Positions 8,684 through 16,955 of a DNA stretch of 64,000 nt are shown piece by piece. Every line of letters begins with the position of its first letter. Positions within the stretch are counted from its first letter, which is position 1. The DNA lies in contig JAIUMU010000001.1 in assembly GCA_022565355.1 (NCBI GenBank), positions 806,001-870,000 of the forward strand, in the 5' to 3' direction. The stretch comes from Idiomarina sp. GTDB lineage: Bacteria; Pseudomonadota; Gammaproteobacteria; Enterobacterales; Alteromonadaceae. The notes beneath the pieces were generated by a model, which was not told where the DNA came from, searched no databases, and saw nothing but the letters and a program-made list of their open reading frames with translations. A program made the translations under genes and the position numbers.

Positions 8684-9289
8684 TCAGTTTTGCCATAGTG
8701 CTGTTTCTAAAGGCACTGTGGCTGTGGTTCTTATTGGTAACATCACATAATTACCACGTTCCTGAGCTTGGCAATAGAACCTATCGCTCTCGGGTTGTGG
8801 CATTGCCATAATAATCGCTGCAGCAAGCGGCACCCTTAACGGGAAGCAATAGGTGATGTCAATTTGTAACAACTGCGCAGTTAAGTAGTTCTCTTGCTGG
8901 TTCTTAGGTAATTCGCGGATGCGAACATGAGCGAAATCAACTTCTAGTTTAAAACGCTTACGCTGGTTATCATAAACACCAACCGCTGCAATAGTTTCAT
9001 TTGTTGGCAATATCCGTTCAATCTTAGGCACATGGAGTTGGATTCCAGGAACAACTCGCAACCGCTCAAAAATCAATACCCGCATTGGCAACAAATTCAT
9101 ACTCGATGCCGAACCCAACCGGGCAGCCTGCAACGTGGTTGATTGCATTACTTGTTGCGCCAGCAGTATCCACAAGATTTGTAGCAATAACGCAAAAAAC
9201 ACCACGAAAACGAATAAGCCAACAACGCCCTCGAGCGTGCTTTGCCCTTTATTTAAAAACTGCTTGTGGCATTTCCTTTGCCATTTCAT
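8684..9289 (-). CDS. TadE-like pseudopilin/pilus assembly protein at the end of the type IVb pilus operon
   Basis: A 201-residue protein with a short basic leader (about 14 residues), then GQSTLEGVVG leading into one hydrophobic segment (about residues 15-42). The G-x-S-x-x-E pattern at the head of a single N-terminal membrane helix is that of TadE/TadG-type pseudopilins, which are processed like prepilins. The remaining 150 residues are periplasmic and not recognised; two Cys are present in that part. It begins 17 bases after the PilV-like gene and has a GAGG ribosome site nine bases before the ATG. The TadE call rests on the N-terminal pattern only. Confidence 0.55.
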   Translation of the reverse strand: MKWQRKCHKQFLNKGQSTLEGVVGLFVFVVFFALLLQILWILLAQQVMQSTTLQAARLGSASSMNLLPMRVLIFERLRVVPGIQLHVPKIERILPTNETIAAVGVYDNQRKRFKLEVDFAHVRIRELPKNQQENYLTAQLLQIDITYCFPLRVPLAAAIIMAMPQPESDRFYCQAQERGNYVMLPIRTTATVPLETALWQN

Positions 9290-9306
9290 ATACCAACACC
9301 TCGGTA

Positions 9307-10452
9307 TTATTCACAACTGCCTGTTGCGATGCAGCTATTCCATAGCTGTTGGTAATTGCTGAGCATTGTTTGTAGTTGCGATAATGAGCCCGTGGGCGTT
9401 ATGAAATCACTCGCGGTAATGTGATTGGCAACCAGTGCATCGGTGGTAAAGGTACCTGAAACCGAAAGGTGATTACTAGCCATATATTGCGTGGTAACAC
9501 GTTCGCTAAAGATATGCTCAGCATTCACTATATCAGCAGTAAGTTGAGATATTGCTGCGAGATCAGCGGTAACCTGCTCTGCCTGAATTTGCGGCAAAAC
9601 TGCCTGTTCTGCGGATATATTTCCCGCGACAAGCACATTATCTGCTTCGATTATTCCGGCATTAATCACTTCTGCAAAAACATTGTTAGCATGTACTTTA
9701 TCTGCAAATAGCTCGCTACCCAGCAAGGTAAATGCGTCAGCATTAAGGTATTGAATCTGTAAATGTTCGATAGCAACATCGGTTCCACGTAAGAACAGTA
9801 CATCGGCATAGTCCGTAGCAAGGCTATCACTGGCTATAACCTCAGCACTAACGTTTACACTATTGATAGCGTTAAAATTAGCTTGCTGCCCATTGATATG
9901 CTCGCCAACGATGGTGGTTGCGTGAACTTCATGAATGTCGTTGATATTGAAGTTTTGCATTTGCAAATCTGTTTCCATGGTATTCAGCTGCGGTGAGCCA
10001 GCTACTTGCTGACGGTGCAAGTAAGCATCACCAGGCCGTTCATGAATGATTTTTGCTACAAATAGTTCTACCCAATCGCCGCTGGTGGTACTCGCGGGCA
10101 ATTGATGCGCAACACCACTTGCCCGCGCTGCAATGCCAGCGTTACCGCGAATAACCACTTCACTATTTCGGTACTCAATGTGATACGGCTCACCCCAAGG
10201 GCTCGAAAGCTCTCGCATGTACCATTTACTCGCTTGTAAATCTGCCACCGTGGCCGCGTTTTCGCCCGCCAGTTGAGCACTATAGACTGCGATTTTCAAG
10301 TTCAACAAATCATCTACCATCACCTGCATTAACCGTTGTTGCTGGATGTGCGCCATGGTTGCCGAAAGGATTAACAATAATCCGCTTACTAGGCCCAAAA
10401 CAACGGTGAGTTCGATGAACGAGAACCCATGGTTACTACGTAAATTAGCCAC
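9307..10452 (-). CDS. pilV: PilV-like type IVb minor pilin with long repetitive C-terminal region (putative tip adhesin)
   Basis: A 381-residue prepilin-like protein. A nine-residue leader ends in Gly and is followed by FSFIELTVVLGLVSG, a classic prepilin cleavage site with Glu at mature position 5 and a membrane/assembly helix. Residues 40-150 form a pilin-like globular part. From about residue 160 to 350 the sequence is a run of short Ala/Asn/Ile/Val-rich segments (ADNVLVAGNISAEQA is typical) that looks like a beta-solenoid stalk. It ends with two Cys close together (CIATGSCE). In R64-type systems the gene in this position encodes the tip adhesin PilV. The start is GTG at 10452, overlapping the preceding stop by eight bases, with AAGGAG upstream. 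No shufflon repeats or recombinase are seen. Confidence 0.7.
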   Translation of the reverse strand: MANLRSNHGFSFIELTVVLGLVSGLLLILSATMAHIQQQRLMQVMVDDLLNLKIAVYSAQLAGENAATVADLQASKWYMRELSSPWGEPYHIEYRNSEVVIRGNAGIAARASGVAHQLPASTTSGDWVELFVAKIIHERPGDAYLHRQQVAGSPQLNTMETDLQMQNFNINDIHEVHATTIVGEHINGQQANFNAINSVNVSAEVIASDSLATDYADVLFLRGTDVAIEHLQIQYLNADAFTLLGSELFADKVHANNVFAEVINAGIIEADNVLVAGNISAEQAVLPQIQAEQVTADLAAISQLTADIVNAEHIFSERVTTQYMASNHLSVSGTFTTDALVANHITASDFITPTGSLSQLQTMLSNYQQLWNSCIATGSCE

Positions 10453-10639
10453 AATCCCTTGCTCCTTGTTGCTGGAACCAATAGCGTTCAGCGTGATAAC
10501 GCTGTGCAGAAACTATTGAGTGTTCGCACTGGTGCATTACTTCAGGCTCTTGAGCTAGGAACAACGCCTGTAATTGCCATACGGCAAAACTGGCTGCAAT
10601 TGCTAACACCACTAACAATTCGAGGAGAGACAAACTCAT
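10445..10639 (-). CDS. Small pilin-like protein with minimal leader
   Basis: A 64-residue protein beginning MSLSLLELLVVLAIAAS, that is, a pilin-type N-terminal hydrophobic helix with Glu at residue 7. If cleaved after Ser2 the Glu would be mature position 5, but no Gly precedes the site and the leader would be only two residues. An in-frame stop just upstream rules out a longer start. Two Cys (near residues 38 and 63) could form a disulfide. It lies between pilS and the PilV-like gene, with a G-rich ribosome site, and overlaps the next gene by eight bases. It may be a minor pilin or an assembly-initiation peptide; its function is unknown. Confidence 0.6.
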   Translation of the reverse strand: MSLSLLELLVVLAIAASFAVWQLQALFLAQEPEVMHQCEHSIVSAQRYHAERYWFQQQGARDCG

Positions 10640-10648
10640 TCGCGCCCC

Positions 10649-11116
10649 CTAGCCCTGAAATGTAGCTTCGAACGTACCACTACTAAAGCTTGCACCCTGA
10701 GAGATTGCTGAGAAATCTCGTTGCAACCTAGCCCCCTCTTCTGCTACTCGAATATTGGTAAAGCGAATCACGTAACGTGTGGGGTCAGCGCTATCAACAT
10801 AAACCTCAATATCACCACCCCACGGATTGATGCCACGCCCATCACTCCATGCAATCGGCAATGAGGCTACGGTAGTTAGATTTACAACAGAAACCCCTGT
10901 ATAAATACCATTGCTTGGGCGCCATTGTTGCACTCCAGATTGAATTGTTGCGATTTGCGCTTTCGCTTCGGCAATACGAGAATTACTTGTTGCCCAATCC
11001 CGCAAAGCAAGCACCCCTACAGTAGCCAACGCAATAATGCCAAGTACCGCGAGAACCTCAATAAAAGTAAAGCCGCGATAAGTATTACGGGTAACTAATT
11101 TATTGTACACAAACAT
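10649..11116 (-). CDS. pilS: PilS-like type IVb major prepilin
   Basis: A 155-residue prepilin with a 15-residue leader ending in Gly, followed by FTFIEVLAVLGIIALA with Glu at mature position 5. The globular part includes the INPWGGDIEVYV segment seen in PilS-type pilins. A longer frame upstream exists, but the ATG at 11116 has a perfect AAGGAG six bases before it and gives a normal leader, so I chose it. Its place after the platform gene matches PilS in R64. The mature protein contains no Cys, unlike pilins stabilised by a C-terminal disulfide loop. It is the likely main subunit of the pilus. Confidence 0.8.
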   Translation of the reverse strand: MFVYNKLVTRNTYRGFTFIEVLAVLGIIALATVGVLALRDWATSNSRIAEAKAQIATIQSGVQQWRPSNGIYTGVSVVNLTTVASLPIAWSDGRGINPWGGDIEVYVDSADPTRYVIRFTNIRVAEEGARLQRDFSAISQGASFSSGTFEATFQG

Positions 11117-11178
11117 AATTAACTCCTTGTTGTTGAAATATCCATAGTGTTTATAGCTAGGTTTGCAAGCCTGCTGCT

Positions 11179-12213
11179 TTATGACCAACTGTGTGCTAAC
11201 TCAGTGAACAGCAGGCCCATACTGATTAGTATCCATAAGATGCACAGCACCGATACCACATAAAGTAATACAATAAAGCCGCGCTGATGTAAGCGCAGCG
11301 TACGCTCCCCATCCTGCACTAAGCGATCGGCCAATTGGGCGAATAAACGCGCTTTACTTTGCTGTGTAGCCATCAGAGTCTGCATTCGATATAAGGTAGT
11401 AAGGCTGAATAACCCAGTGTTAAATACCTTATGTAAACTCAATTCTCCGGCAGCAAGTGATACCCTCATCAAGCTTAGGTGCTCCGCTAAGTATGCTGAA
11501 CTGCGCGATTCAAACATGTGTAGCGCGCGGGCTAATCCTATTTTGCTACTCAGTAACAAGCTCATGGCTTGCAGCAAGTAGATGCCGCTATATGTTTTAA
11601 ATACACTGAAGGGAAGCAACCACTCGAACCTTCGCCGATAGGGTGAACTCCAATGCGGAAGTGCGTAATAAACTAAAATTGCAACAAGCCCCATAACCAC
11701 TAATAACGTGGGTAGTATTGCGATTAGAAATTCAGCAATAAAGCTGAGGCTTGCCACGAGCAATGGTGGCTCACTTGCTCCGTCAAATTGTTGCAAGCGC
11801 GGGATGATTTGCCACCCTACAAACACAACGGCGGTAAGCGCAGAAATGAATAGAAGTAGTGGGTACACAAGCCCGCGAATACAGGTTTGAATTAAACTTC
11901 GACGACGTTGAGTAAAGCGCTGGTAGCGTTCTAACAAATCGGCTAAACAGCCCGCTTCTTGGCCTATTTCTACCAGCATTGTCAGCTCATGACTAAAATA
12001 TGCTTTCATACCATAAGCGATAGGTTTACCTTGCGCTAAAGCCTGCCGTAGAGATGCAATGACGCGCAGCTCTTGCTTACGTTTCCGTTCCTCTGCCAAG
12101 AATTGCATTCCCGCAAGCGCATGATCAGCAGCTTGGCCGTCTTGTAGCCACAGGGAAAAATCAGCAAGGAACTGAATTTGCTCCTGTGCGCGCAGATAAC
12201 TTGACTTAAACAT
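11179..12213 (-). CDS. pilR: PilR-like inner-membrane platform protein of the type IVb pilus (GspF family)
   Basis: A 344-residue GspF/PilC-family polytopic protein. Cytoplasmic four-helix domains (about residues 10-110 and 210-305) are separated by hydrophobic segments near 125-150 and 165-190, with a final one near 315-338. The motif IGQEAGCLADLL is typical of the first GspF domain. It anchors the ATPase and helps move pilin into the fibre. The frame could open at 12291 inside pilQ, but the ATG at 12213 (MFKSSYLRAQEQ) fits the family start better, follows GAGG and overlaps pilQ by only eight bases. Confidence 0.85.
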   Translation of the reverse strand: MFKSSYLRAQEQIQFLADFSLWLQDGQAADHALAGMQFLAEERKRKQELRVIASLRQALAQGKPIAYGMKAYFSHELTMLVEIGQEAGCLADLLERYQRFTQRRRSLIQTCIRGLVYPLLLFISALTAVVFVGWQIIPRLQQFDGASEPPLLVASLSFIAEFLIAILPTLLVVMGLVAILVYYALPHWSSPYRRRFEWLLPFSVFKTYSGIYLLQAMSLLLSSKIGLARALHMFESRSSAYLAEHLSLMRVSLAAGELSLHKVFNTGLFSLTTLYRMQTLMATQQSKARLFAQLADRLVQDGERTLRLHQRGFIVLLYVVSVLCILWILISMGLLFTELAHSWS

Positions 12214-13720
12214 CTTCCGCAACCTCGGTAAATAAGCGCCCCTGTAATCGCATCCCGGGGATGTTTTTGCGAGCATCACTAAGCGCCACAATCCCTTGCT
12301 TTACTAACACTTCTGCGGCGGCAGCCAAACTTAACCAACCACGCGCCTGCAATTGCTTACGCCAGCCGGCAAAATCTTGCTCACGAATAAAATTACCGCT
12401 ATCGATGCTCGGCAGAATAATTTCACTAACCACCACACGCCCCACTACGCCGCGATAGTTGCAATGTTCACAGCCATCAACATGTTTTTCCCATAATGTA
12501 CCGAACTCGGTAGACACACTTTGTTGCCGGCAACGACAACATAATTTCGGCAACAAACGCTGTGCTATCAGCCCAGCAATCAATCCCGGTTGACTCAACT
12601 GCCGTGCAGATAAACCTATATCTAGTAATCGAGGAATAATGCCGATGGCATCATTTGCATGAATGGTTGAAGCCACTAAATGCCCGGTAAGCGCTGCACT
12701 TACCGCAGATTTCGCCGTTTGGAGGTCGCGAATTTCACTTACTTCCACCAAATCTGGATCTTCTCGAAGTACAACCTTCAGCATAGTTGAGAAGGCCTCT
12801 CCCTCCGCTGTATTGGCGACAAACTTTTGTTCGATTGTTGGCTGAATAATTTCTATCGGATCTTCGAGCGAAATCACTTTACGAGTGCTGGGGACTAGCA
12901 TGTTCATGGCTGCGAGTGTTGTTGTTTTGCCATGCCCCGTAGGGCCTGAAATTAAAATGAGGCCGATAGATTGTTGCATTAAATCACGAAGCAATCTGAT
13001 GTGCGGGGGCGCAAAGCCTAACTCTTCTAAACTTGGCAGTTTCAACTGAAAACTACGTTGCAATCGCAGTGTTACAGTAAAACCATCGCGGCATGGGGAT
13101 TTTTGCGAACGAATACGAACCTGTCCATATGGAGCTGGCAAATTTAAAGTAATGCTTGCAGCGGTGATTTGCCGCTCATCAAATACATCAAAGCAATCAT
13201 CAGATTGCGTATTTAAGGCGGCGGCAACCACTTCCGTTACGAAAATACGGCTGCGTACTCCCTGAAAGCAGAGTAAACCATCGATTCGGTACGCAATGCG
13301 TGCATCTTTTCCCGCCAAGCGTAGGTGAATGTCTGTTGCGTCTAACTCGAGCGCCTCAGTAACAATGTCGATCAATGTTTGTTTCGCTAAGCTATCTCCG
13401 TGGTTCGCATCTATCTCATGAGCTTCCATGCTGCGTTGTTGGCCATCAGCATCTGCGAGTATTTCTCGAATCATTTCTGCAGAGCCTGTTAAACAATGCT
13501 GAATCTGACAATCTTTGCGCACTGCGAATATTAACTCCTGGAGTTCAGAGAAATGCTGCTGCCAAGCAATTAGTGAAGCGAGTAAACGACCATCGTCAAA
13601 GATAACAGCCACTATCTCGGGATCGTTATGCCGTTGAAAAAACTGCAAACATTGCGGCACTAAATTTTGCTGAACTTGCGCATAGCCAAGTTGAGCCACA
13701 TCCTTGATTATTGTACTCAT
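12206..13720 (-). CDS. pilQ: PilQ-like type IVb pilus assembly ATPase
   Basis: A 504-residue GspE/PilB superfamily ATPase (named PilQ in R64 systems; not the type IVa secretin PilQ). Walker A GPTGHGKTTT is near residues 257-266, and SLEDPIE forms an Asp-type motif near 283. The Walker B region is VLREDPDLVEVSEIRD, in which Ser replaces the usual Gly of GEIRD. The His box TGHLVASTIHAND follows, and two Cys pairs (CCRC, CEHC) resemble the zinc site of GspE/PilB ATPases. It would power pilus extension at the inner membrane. It starts three bases after pilP, with GGAG in the ribosome site. Confidence 0.88.
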   Translation of the reverse strand: MSTIIKDVAQLGYAQVQQNLVPQCLQFFQRHNDPEIVAVIFDDGRLLASLIAWQQHFSELQELIFAVRKDCQIQHCLTGSAEMIREILADADGQQRSMEAHEIDANHGDSLAKQTLIDIVTEALELDATDIHLRLAGKDARIAYRIDGLLCFQGVRSRIFVTEVVAAALNTQSDDCFDVFDERQITAASITLNLPAPYGQVRIRSQKSPCRDGFTVTLRLQRSFQLKLPSLEELGFAPPHIRLLRDLMQQSIGLILISGPTGHGKTTTLAAMNMLVPSTRKVISLEDPIEIIQPTIEQKFVANTAEGEAFSTMLKVVLREDPDLVEVSEIRDLQTAKSAVSAALTGHLVASTIHANDAIGIIPRLLDIGLSARQLSQPGLIAGLIAQRLLPKLCCRCRQQSVSTEFGTLWEKHVDGCEHCNYRGVVGRVVVSEIILPSIDSGNFIREQDFAGWRKQLQARGWLSLAAAAEVLVKQGIVALSDARKNIPGMRLQGRLFTEVAEDV

Positions 13721-13723
13721 AGG

Positions 13724-14275
13724 CTACTCCATGCTTAATTTATAACGCCAGTTATCAGCAATAAGCTCCACCGCGCCGCGATTAACCTTGGCAATGATCC
13801 CCGGCGTTATGGTATCGCCATCGCGTAACGTGATCATTTGATAACCGTTATTGACGCGCGCCACCCATACGTTCTCTCGCTTTACCAATGCATGTACTCG
13901 ATACTGAAAAACTCGTTCAGGTACTTGCCCAGCATCGTTATTTGCGGTAACGACAGCCGCAGAAGCTACTCCTGTATTCGTGAGCTCTCCGCCAAGACGT
14001 TGAATTGCTGCCCAAGCTTCCGCTGCTTGCAATTGAAATAGCAACTGTTTCGCTCGTGATTCAGCCTGCTGTTCAAGTAACCTCTGGTTACGCAATGATA
14101 GCGACAACTGTTTGTGCTGTTGCGCTTCGTTTTTATCTACCAGCATAGGCAGAGTAGCCGGTGCCTTCGGTTCGGTAATTTCCCGTTGCGGAAGCTCATC
14201 TGCATAGCTAAGTTGTATGATCAACGGTACTAATAGCAGCGGTATTGTTAGCAATAAAATCAGCGTTCGTTTCAT
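13724..14275 (-). CDS. pilP: PilP-like type IVb pilus biogenesis protein
   Basis: A 183-residue exported protein with a strongly hydrophobic signal segment (residues 4-25, YADE cleavage region). A Gln-rich helical part (about 50-85) follows, then a C-terminal beta domain with VNNGYQMITLRDGDTITPGIIAKV (split here as VNNGYQMITLRDGD and TITPGIIAKV). This last piece resembles the homology region shared by pilotin-like PilP and GspC proteins, which link the inner-membrane complex to the secretin. It overlaps pilO by four bases (ATGA). Confidence 0.75.
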   Translation of the reverse strand: MKRTLILLLTIPLLLVPLIIQLSYADELPQREITEPKAPATLPMLVDKNEAQQHKQLSLSLRNQRLLEQQAESRAKQLLFQLQAAEAWAAIQRLGGELTNTGVASAAVVTANNDAGQVPERVFQYRVHALVKRENVWVARVNNGYQMITLRDGDTITPGIIAKVNRGAVELIADNWRYKLSME

Positions 14276-15429
14276 CTGCTCGGTGCTCCATACACATCAA
14301 TTGAAATAAATCCATGCAGCTGGCTTTTATTCACTCTGTATTGCATTTCCAGCACTCTAACGGGTAGGCCTTCAATAATTTCCGCCAGCGTAAGTAAATC
14401 GTCGATAAAACTATGCTCAAAGCCAATTGCTAAAACTCTGGTATGCCAATCTGAAAACTTCTGCGGCGCCTGAAAACTTAATTTGCTGCGCGGAACGAGT
14501 AAATGAATCGCATCGTCAAGATGATCCTGTAAGTGCTCTAAGGCAGGTAAGCTATTGCTAAGCTGAGTACTGCTATCTCCGGATACTATGGCTGGTAAGG
14601 TAACGCTGCGCAAAAGCCAGGTTTGCTCTCCGGAGCTTATGAGTTGCATGCCTGATTGCTCAGCAAACTGACGCAAATCACTCAGTTGCCCGCCCTCTCG
14701 AAACATCCCATATCGCAACACTCCTTGACGATACTGAACTTCTTGTACGTGCCACCCAGACAGTTTGGATAACAAGGATTGCATATACGCATCGAATTTT
14801 AATAACGGCGCCGCTGCCCCGGGTTTGTCTGTTAACTCATAGTAGTGATGCTTATCGTGCAGATCGGTTTCATTATCCACCACTTGTGGAGTTACTGGCC
14901 AAAGCCAAAGCAGCAGCAAAGTAGCCAACCCCAACGTAATTGTCACTTGCACCATGCGATGAACGCGATCGGTGATCTTTGGCAGTACATTGATGTTATT
15001 CATGTGCTTTGGCCAATCCACAAACTCAGCAGCATCCGGCCAGAATTTGCGCGCCACTTTTGCAAGTGCTGTCGTTTTCGACCAGTAATAAACTCTTGGT
15101 TGAAAATCAGTTATTCCAGAAAGTGTTGCCAGCCATGGCTCCAGCTCAGACCAATTGAGAACCTGGTGACACTGAGGCCCAGCACTGTTCCACCCAACCA
15201 CTACAAAGCGTTGCTCGAACTCTAAACATAACAACAACTGCTCTTCGCCGAATGTTCGCTGCGCCCAAGTAAAGAAATCAGGTACTCGCGCATCAGCAAG
15301 CTGCGCCCACTTGCTACCATTAAATTCGATTACCTTGCCGTACGAAGCTGCATGACACTTCCCAAGCTTCAGCAAAGCAAAGGTTACAAACCGCTGATGG
15401 ATGGGCGTAAGCAATACTTGATAGCTCAT
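14272..15429 (-). CDS. pilO: PilO-like (PilO2) type IVb pilus assembly protein
   Basis: A 385-residue bitopic protein. The first 160 residues form a cytoplasmic domain resembling the actin-like/ribonuclease-H-like front part of PilO2 and GspL proteins. A single membrane segment lies at about residues 163-183 (LGLATLLLLWLW), and the rest is periplasmic. In R64-type systems PilO2 is part of the inner-membrane alignment complex between the ATPase and the secretin. The assignment rests on topology, length and position between secretin and PilP. It overlaps pilN by four bases (ATGA). Confidence 0.75.
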   Translation of the reverse strand: MSYQVLLTPIHQRFVTFALLKLGKCHAASYGKVIEFNGSKWAQLADARVPDFFTWAQRTFGEEQLLLCLEFEQRFVVVGWNSAGPQCHQVLNWSELEPWLATLSGITDFQPRVYYWSKTTALAKVARKFWPDAAEFVDWPKHMNNINVLPKITDRVHRMVQVTITLGLATLLLLWLWPVTPQVVDNETDLHDKHHYYELTDKPGAAAPLLKFDAYMQSLLSKLSGWHVQEVQYRQGVLRYGMFREGGQLSDLRQFAEQSGMQLISSGEQTWLLRSVTLPAIVSGDSSTQLSNSLPALEHLQDHLDDAIHLLVPRSKLSFQAPQKFSDWHTRVLAIGFEHSFIDDLLTLAEIIEGLPVRVLEMQYRVNKSQLHGFISIDVYGAPSR

Positions 15430-16955
15430 AGCATAGCTCCGGCCGGTAAAATCTTCGGAGTGAGCAAAATAACGGTTTCACTATGCTGGCGTTGATTCTC
15501 TCGTTGCCCACCGAATAGCCAAGAGCCAAAGTTACGCCGCTGGCCCCATTGTTGGCGGCTATTCTCTAGGCCAGAAATTAATAGGGTTTCCTGATCTGCC
15601 ACAATTGCCTTCATGAAGAATTTTTTGCGGCTAGTTTGCGGCGTTTGAATCAACATTTCTCCGGAGCGAACTTCATCGATTCCCTTCAAATCGGATAACG
15701 CCGTAGACAACTGCAGTAATACTTGACCATTAGCTACCTTTGGCAACACATACAGCTCAAAACCCGTTTTTACCACTCCAGGAATCAATAATTCACTAGA
15801 GCCAACGTTCGCTGTTGAACTAGTTCCGGCAGAAGCTAAATATGTTACGTTATCTTCCAGAATGATTTTCGAAATCTGGTTATTTAAAGTTACCAATCGT
15901 GGATGGCTACTCACTTCTACTACCCCTTGCTGGGATAGTGCATTGAGGAGCGCTGTAGAGCCCGACATTGGCCCTACTTGACGTTGATAACCCAGACCAC
16001 TGCTAGCAGCTCCGCCCCCTCCCGTAAGCATATTCACAACCCCTGACCCGCTCGCAACTTGGTACACTAAATCCCAATCAATGCCAGCTTGCTGAGAATC
16101 ATTGAACATTACCTCAATCACCTGCACATCAATCGCAACCTGCCGCGTTAACCGTTCGTTTTGCTGCATCAAGTATTCGCGAATTTGCTTTACATGCTGC
16201 GGCAAATCACGCACCAGAACCGAAGTTGAACTCTGATTAACTGCCACCTCTCCGTGTTCTGAGAGTAATAGTGATAATGCTTTTTCTAAATCATCCCAAA
16301 CCGATAATGCGCTACTTGCAAAATTGAGGTATTGGGACGATTCATCATTTAAACCACTACTAAATACGAGTTGTTGATTACCCCCTTGCTGCCCACCGGT
16401 ATTTGCTGAGCCCGCATCGGCGCCGAGGAAAAAATTGGTGGCGCCAGCAAGGAAAGCAACATCAAACTCTGCCATCTCATATTGCCGCCAAGTTATTAAA
16501 CGTTCTTCTGCTACGAAGGATAATCCGGTCATTAAGCTAATTTGCTCAATTGCTTCGCCAATAGAGCCATGATGCTCAAGGCTAATTGGCCAATTCTCAT
16601 CGATCTGATCAAGCAACCGCACACTCACACCAAGTGCAGCGGTAATATCATGCAGTGCTTGCCGCAGAGGGTAATTATGAAACGCAAACTCAAGATTGAT
16701 ATTGAACCATCCGGGCCCAGCACTTTCTGGTAATGCTAGCGGTGGCACGAAATAGCCCTGCTCATGAACAATTCGCGCAGGTTGTGAGATGGGAGCAGGA
16801 GCTGCATGAGCTTGCGCCAATCGTGTTTCAGCACTACTTTTCGCAGCGTTATAGCTGCCTGGAAATTTAGCAGTACTCGTTTGGCTATCGTAGCTAGCAC
16901 AGCTACTTACCAGCATTGCCGCCAGCACACTCAAGATTGCCGTATTGCGCCACAT
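15426..16955 (-). CDS. pilN: PilN-like type IVb pilus secretin lipoprotein
   Basis: A 509-residue outer-membrane secretin. The lipobox LVSSC is at about residues 15-19, as in PilN of R64 and TcpC-type secretins. N-terminal modules extend to about 265. A ring-building domain (VSVLVRDLPQHVKQI-like segment near 235-255) is followed by the secretin domain (about 270-505), which contains IDVQVIEVMF, VEVSSHPRLVTLNNQ and the C-terminal VILLTPKIL. The secretin forms the channel through which the pilus exits. ATG 16955 overlaps the pilL stop as TGATG; a GTG three bases earlier is an alternative. The stretch before it carries eight consecutive G. Confidence 0.88.
   Translation of the reverse strand: MWRNTAILSVLAAMLVSSCASYDSQTSTAKFPGSYNAAKSSAETRLAQAHAAPAPISQPARIVHEQGYFVPPLALPESAGPGWFNINLEFAFHNYPLRQALHDITAALGVSVRLLDQIDENWPISLEHHGSIGEAIEQISLMTGLSFVAEERLITWRQYEMAEFDVAFLAGATNFFLGADAGSANTGGQQGGNQQLVFSSGLNDESSQYLNFASSALSVWDDLEKALSLLLSEHGEVAVNQSSTSVLVRDLPQHVKQIREYLMQQNERLTRQVAIDVQVIEVMFNDSQQAGIDWDLVYQVASGSGVVNMLTGGGGAASSGLGYQRQVGPMSGSTALLNALSQQGVVEVSSHPRLVTLNNQISKIILEDNVTYLASAGTSSTANVGSSELLIPGVVKTGFELYVLPKVANGQVLLQLSTALSDLKGIDEVRSGEMLIQTPQTSRKKFFMKAIVADQETLLISGLENSRQQWGQRRNFGSWLFGGQRENQRQHSETVILLTPKILPAGAML

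Noticed and set aside
12206..12291. Longer start for the platform gene at 12291, inside pilQ
   Set aside because: The extra 26 residues do not resemble GspF proteins, and the ATG at 12213 has a better ribosome site and a small overlap.
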